64,000 nucleotides of DNA, taken from NCBI RefSeq assembly GCF_017562075.2, contig NC_054082.1, forward strand, positions 26,288,208 to 26,352,207, given 5' to 3'. The notes below the pieces were generated by a model, which had not been told where the DNA came from, searched no databases, and worked only from the letters and a program-made list of their open reading frames with translations. Shown here one piece after another: positions 62,830 through 64,000 of this stretch (position 1 is its first letter; every line of letters starts with the position of its first letter). The translations under genes and the position numbers were made by a program. The DNA comes from Anopheles merus (lineage: Eukaryota > Arthropoda > Insecta > Diptera > Culicidae).

Positions 62830-63950
62830 AAGCTGCGACCATGACCAGCAAACTGCTGCTAGATTTTTTACGCCTCCATCCCATTTCGCGTCCCCTAAGC
62901 GAGCACGAAGATCGATTGGTTGAGTAATGATGCGCGGGAGGGGGAGGTTACACACCCAAGCACTGCACATCGCACAAATGCACACAACAGCAAACTTGTA
63001 CATAACCCAACGGTGCTGTGTGTGTGTGTGTGTGCCTGTGTTACATGCAGTATAATGGTTGTGTGACTCTGCACCGAACTCTCGTCACCGATCCTTGGAA
63101 GAGTCTGCGGACATGATCGATCATCATCACACGTCCAACAGGAAAGCGAAAACAAACATTACAAACGAAAGATTTCATTTGCACAGCGCGGTCTATTCAA
63201 CTATTTAGTATACACAAGGTAGTGCACGTTCATCCATCCTTAAAAGTGATCGGTTTCTATCGCAGGATAGGATTTGCTGGGAGTTGAGTATTTACACCCC
63301 CTAATACTGGTACAGTTATCGCTCTCTTCCTTTTTATGTACCGATGATTTGGGCCAGCCCGAAGACTGACAAATGCCATGTAAAAGTACGTCTTTCTGCT
63401 GGGCTGTTGCGGTAGCAACGCATTACGGAAAACAAAATTCACCTAATTAAGTTCAGTAAGCGAACGAGTTAAACACAGATATAGACCGATGCACAGGGAA
63501 GAGGGAGGGCTGCCGTTGATTTAATTACCACTACGATAGGGAACGTTCACAATGCAGCAGATGGTAGGCAGGGTGCATAATTTCATTACTATTCGTGACC
63601 GCAACACATCCGGCGTAGATCAGAGTTGTAAAAGAGTACTTTAATATACCATAGGTCTACTAAACTAGTAAAACTAGCGGTAAAACTAGAAGCAACCAGG
63701 CAGGAATGCTCTGAAATGCTTTGGTCCCCATATGCAAACACCCCATTGGTAAGCATTGGAATTGGAGTGAATCGACCGGAACTAGATTAATAAAGTTAAC
63801 AATCAAGCAAGTACATTTAATTCATCAGTACAGGAACTCGAACAGAATTGGAAAGGAAAACGACGAGAAGAGGACAGGAATTTGCTTTTAAAGTTGTAAA
63901 TTTTTGCATAAGTGAGAATAGTTAATAAAAGTACATACTAATTCGATAAA
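62830..63950 (+). other. ZP gene 3' UTR and poly(A) signals
   Basis: No coding is seen after the TAA. AATAAA hexamers occur at 63789-63794 and 63924-63929, so the message probably ends between 63800 and 63950. A short GT tract (63016-63034) lies within it. The end point is inferred. Confidence 0.5.
63016..63034. repeat. (GT)n run in the ZP 3' UTR
   Basis: About 9 GT units, in the presumed transcribed 3' UTR. Confidence 0.9.
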
Positions 63951-64000
63951 CAAAAGGATTCTGTGCACTACCGTTCGATCCGTTCCGGCAGCTCTCGACC

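Overview
This is a eukaryotic, intron-rich window from a mosquito, most likely the Anopheles gambiae complex. The evidence is spliced insect genes with GT..AG introns, many short CA/GT/GA microsatellites, short MITE-like elements, and a tRNA-derived repeat that I recognise as resembling the Anopheles SINE200 family. There is no bacterial gene organisation and no CRISPR array. The ORFs in other frames and in the introns are almost all chance.

Three protein-coding genes can be supported. (1) A complete Timp (tissue inhibitor of metalloproteinases) on the + strand, 193..1476, in three coding exons (214 aa). (2) The 5' part of synapsin on the - strand. Its coding exons are 5485..5409, 3846..3497 and 3396..3026, with a possible 3-codon start exon at 20002..19994. 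The conserved C domain is cut after ...SLYQFQ, so the remaining exons must lie left of base 1. Timp therefore sits, in opposite orientation, inside a synapsin intron. This is the same nested arrangement known for Drosophila Timp/Syn and for the vertebrate TIMP/SYN pairs. (3) A single-pass zona-pellucida (ZP) domain membrane protein on the + strand, 24656..62829, in seven coding exons (448 aa). Two introns of about 19.8 and 15.4 kb lie in its first half and a compact four-exon cluster lies at its 3' end.

Layout: 1-1885 Timp; 1886-3025 spacer inside the synapsin intron; 3026-5485 synapsin exons encoding domain A to early domain C; 5486-19993 a long synapsin intron with a SINE (6251-6470) and a TA-flanked MITE (18912-19132); 20003-24655 the divergent upstream region between synapsin (-) and the ZP gene (+); 24779-44609 and 44841-60234 giant ZP introns with a 292-bp GT tract, a diverged SINE and an inverted-repeat element; 60235-62829 the ZP 3' exon cluster, whose last intron is mostly a 586-bp element built of GATTCATGAATC-like palindromes; 62830-64000 the ZP 3' UTR and flank.

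The three genes are not an operon. Timp is a secreted inhibitor of matrix metalloproteinases, synapsin is a presynaptic vesicle phosphoprotein, and the ZP protein is probably an apical extracellular-matrix protein of epithelia. The strongest points for a second look are the retained Timp-in-synapsin nesting, a synapsin PKA site (KRRFSS) whose second arginine codon is CGA split by an intron so that a Drosophila-type Arg-to-Gly RNA edit is not possible there, the ambiguous synapsin start (no ATG in the first recognisable coding exon), and the palindrome-rich element filling a ZP intron. I found no clearly new gene system.
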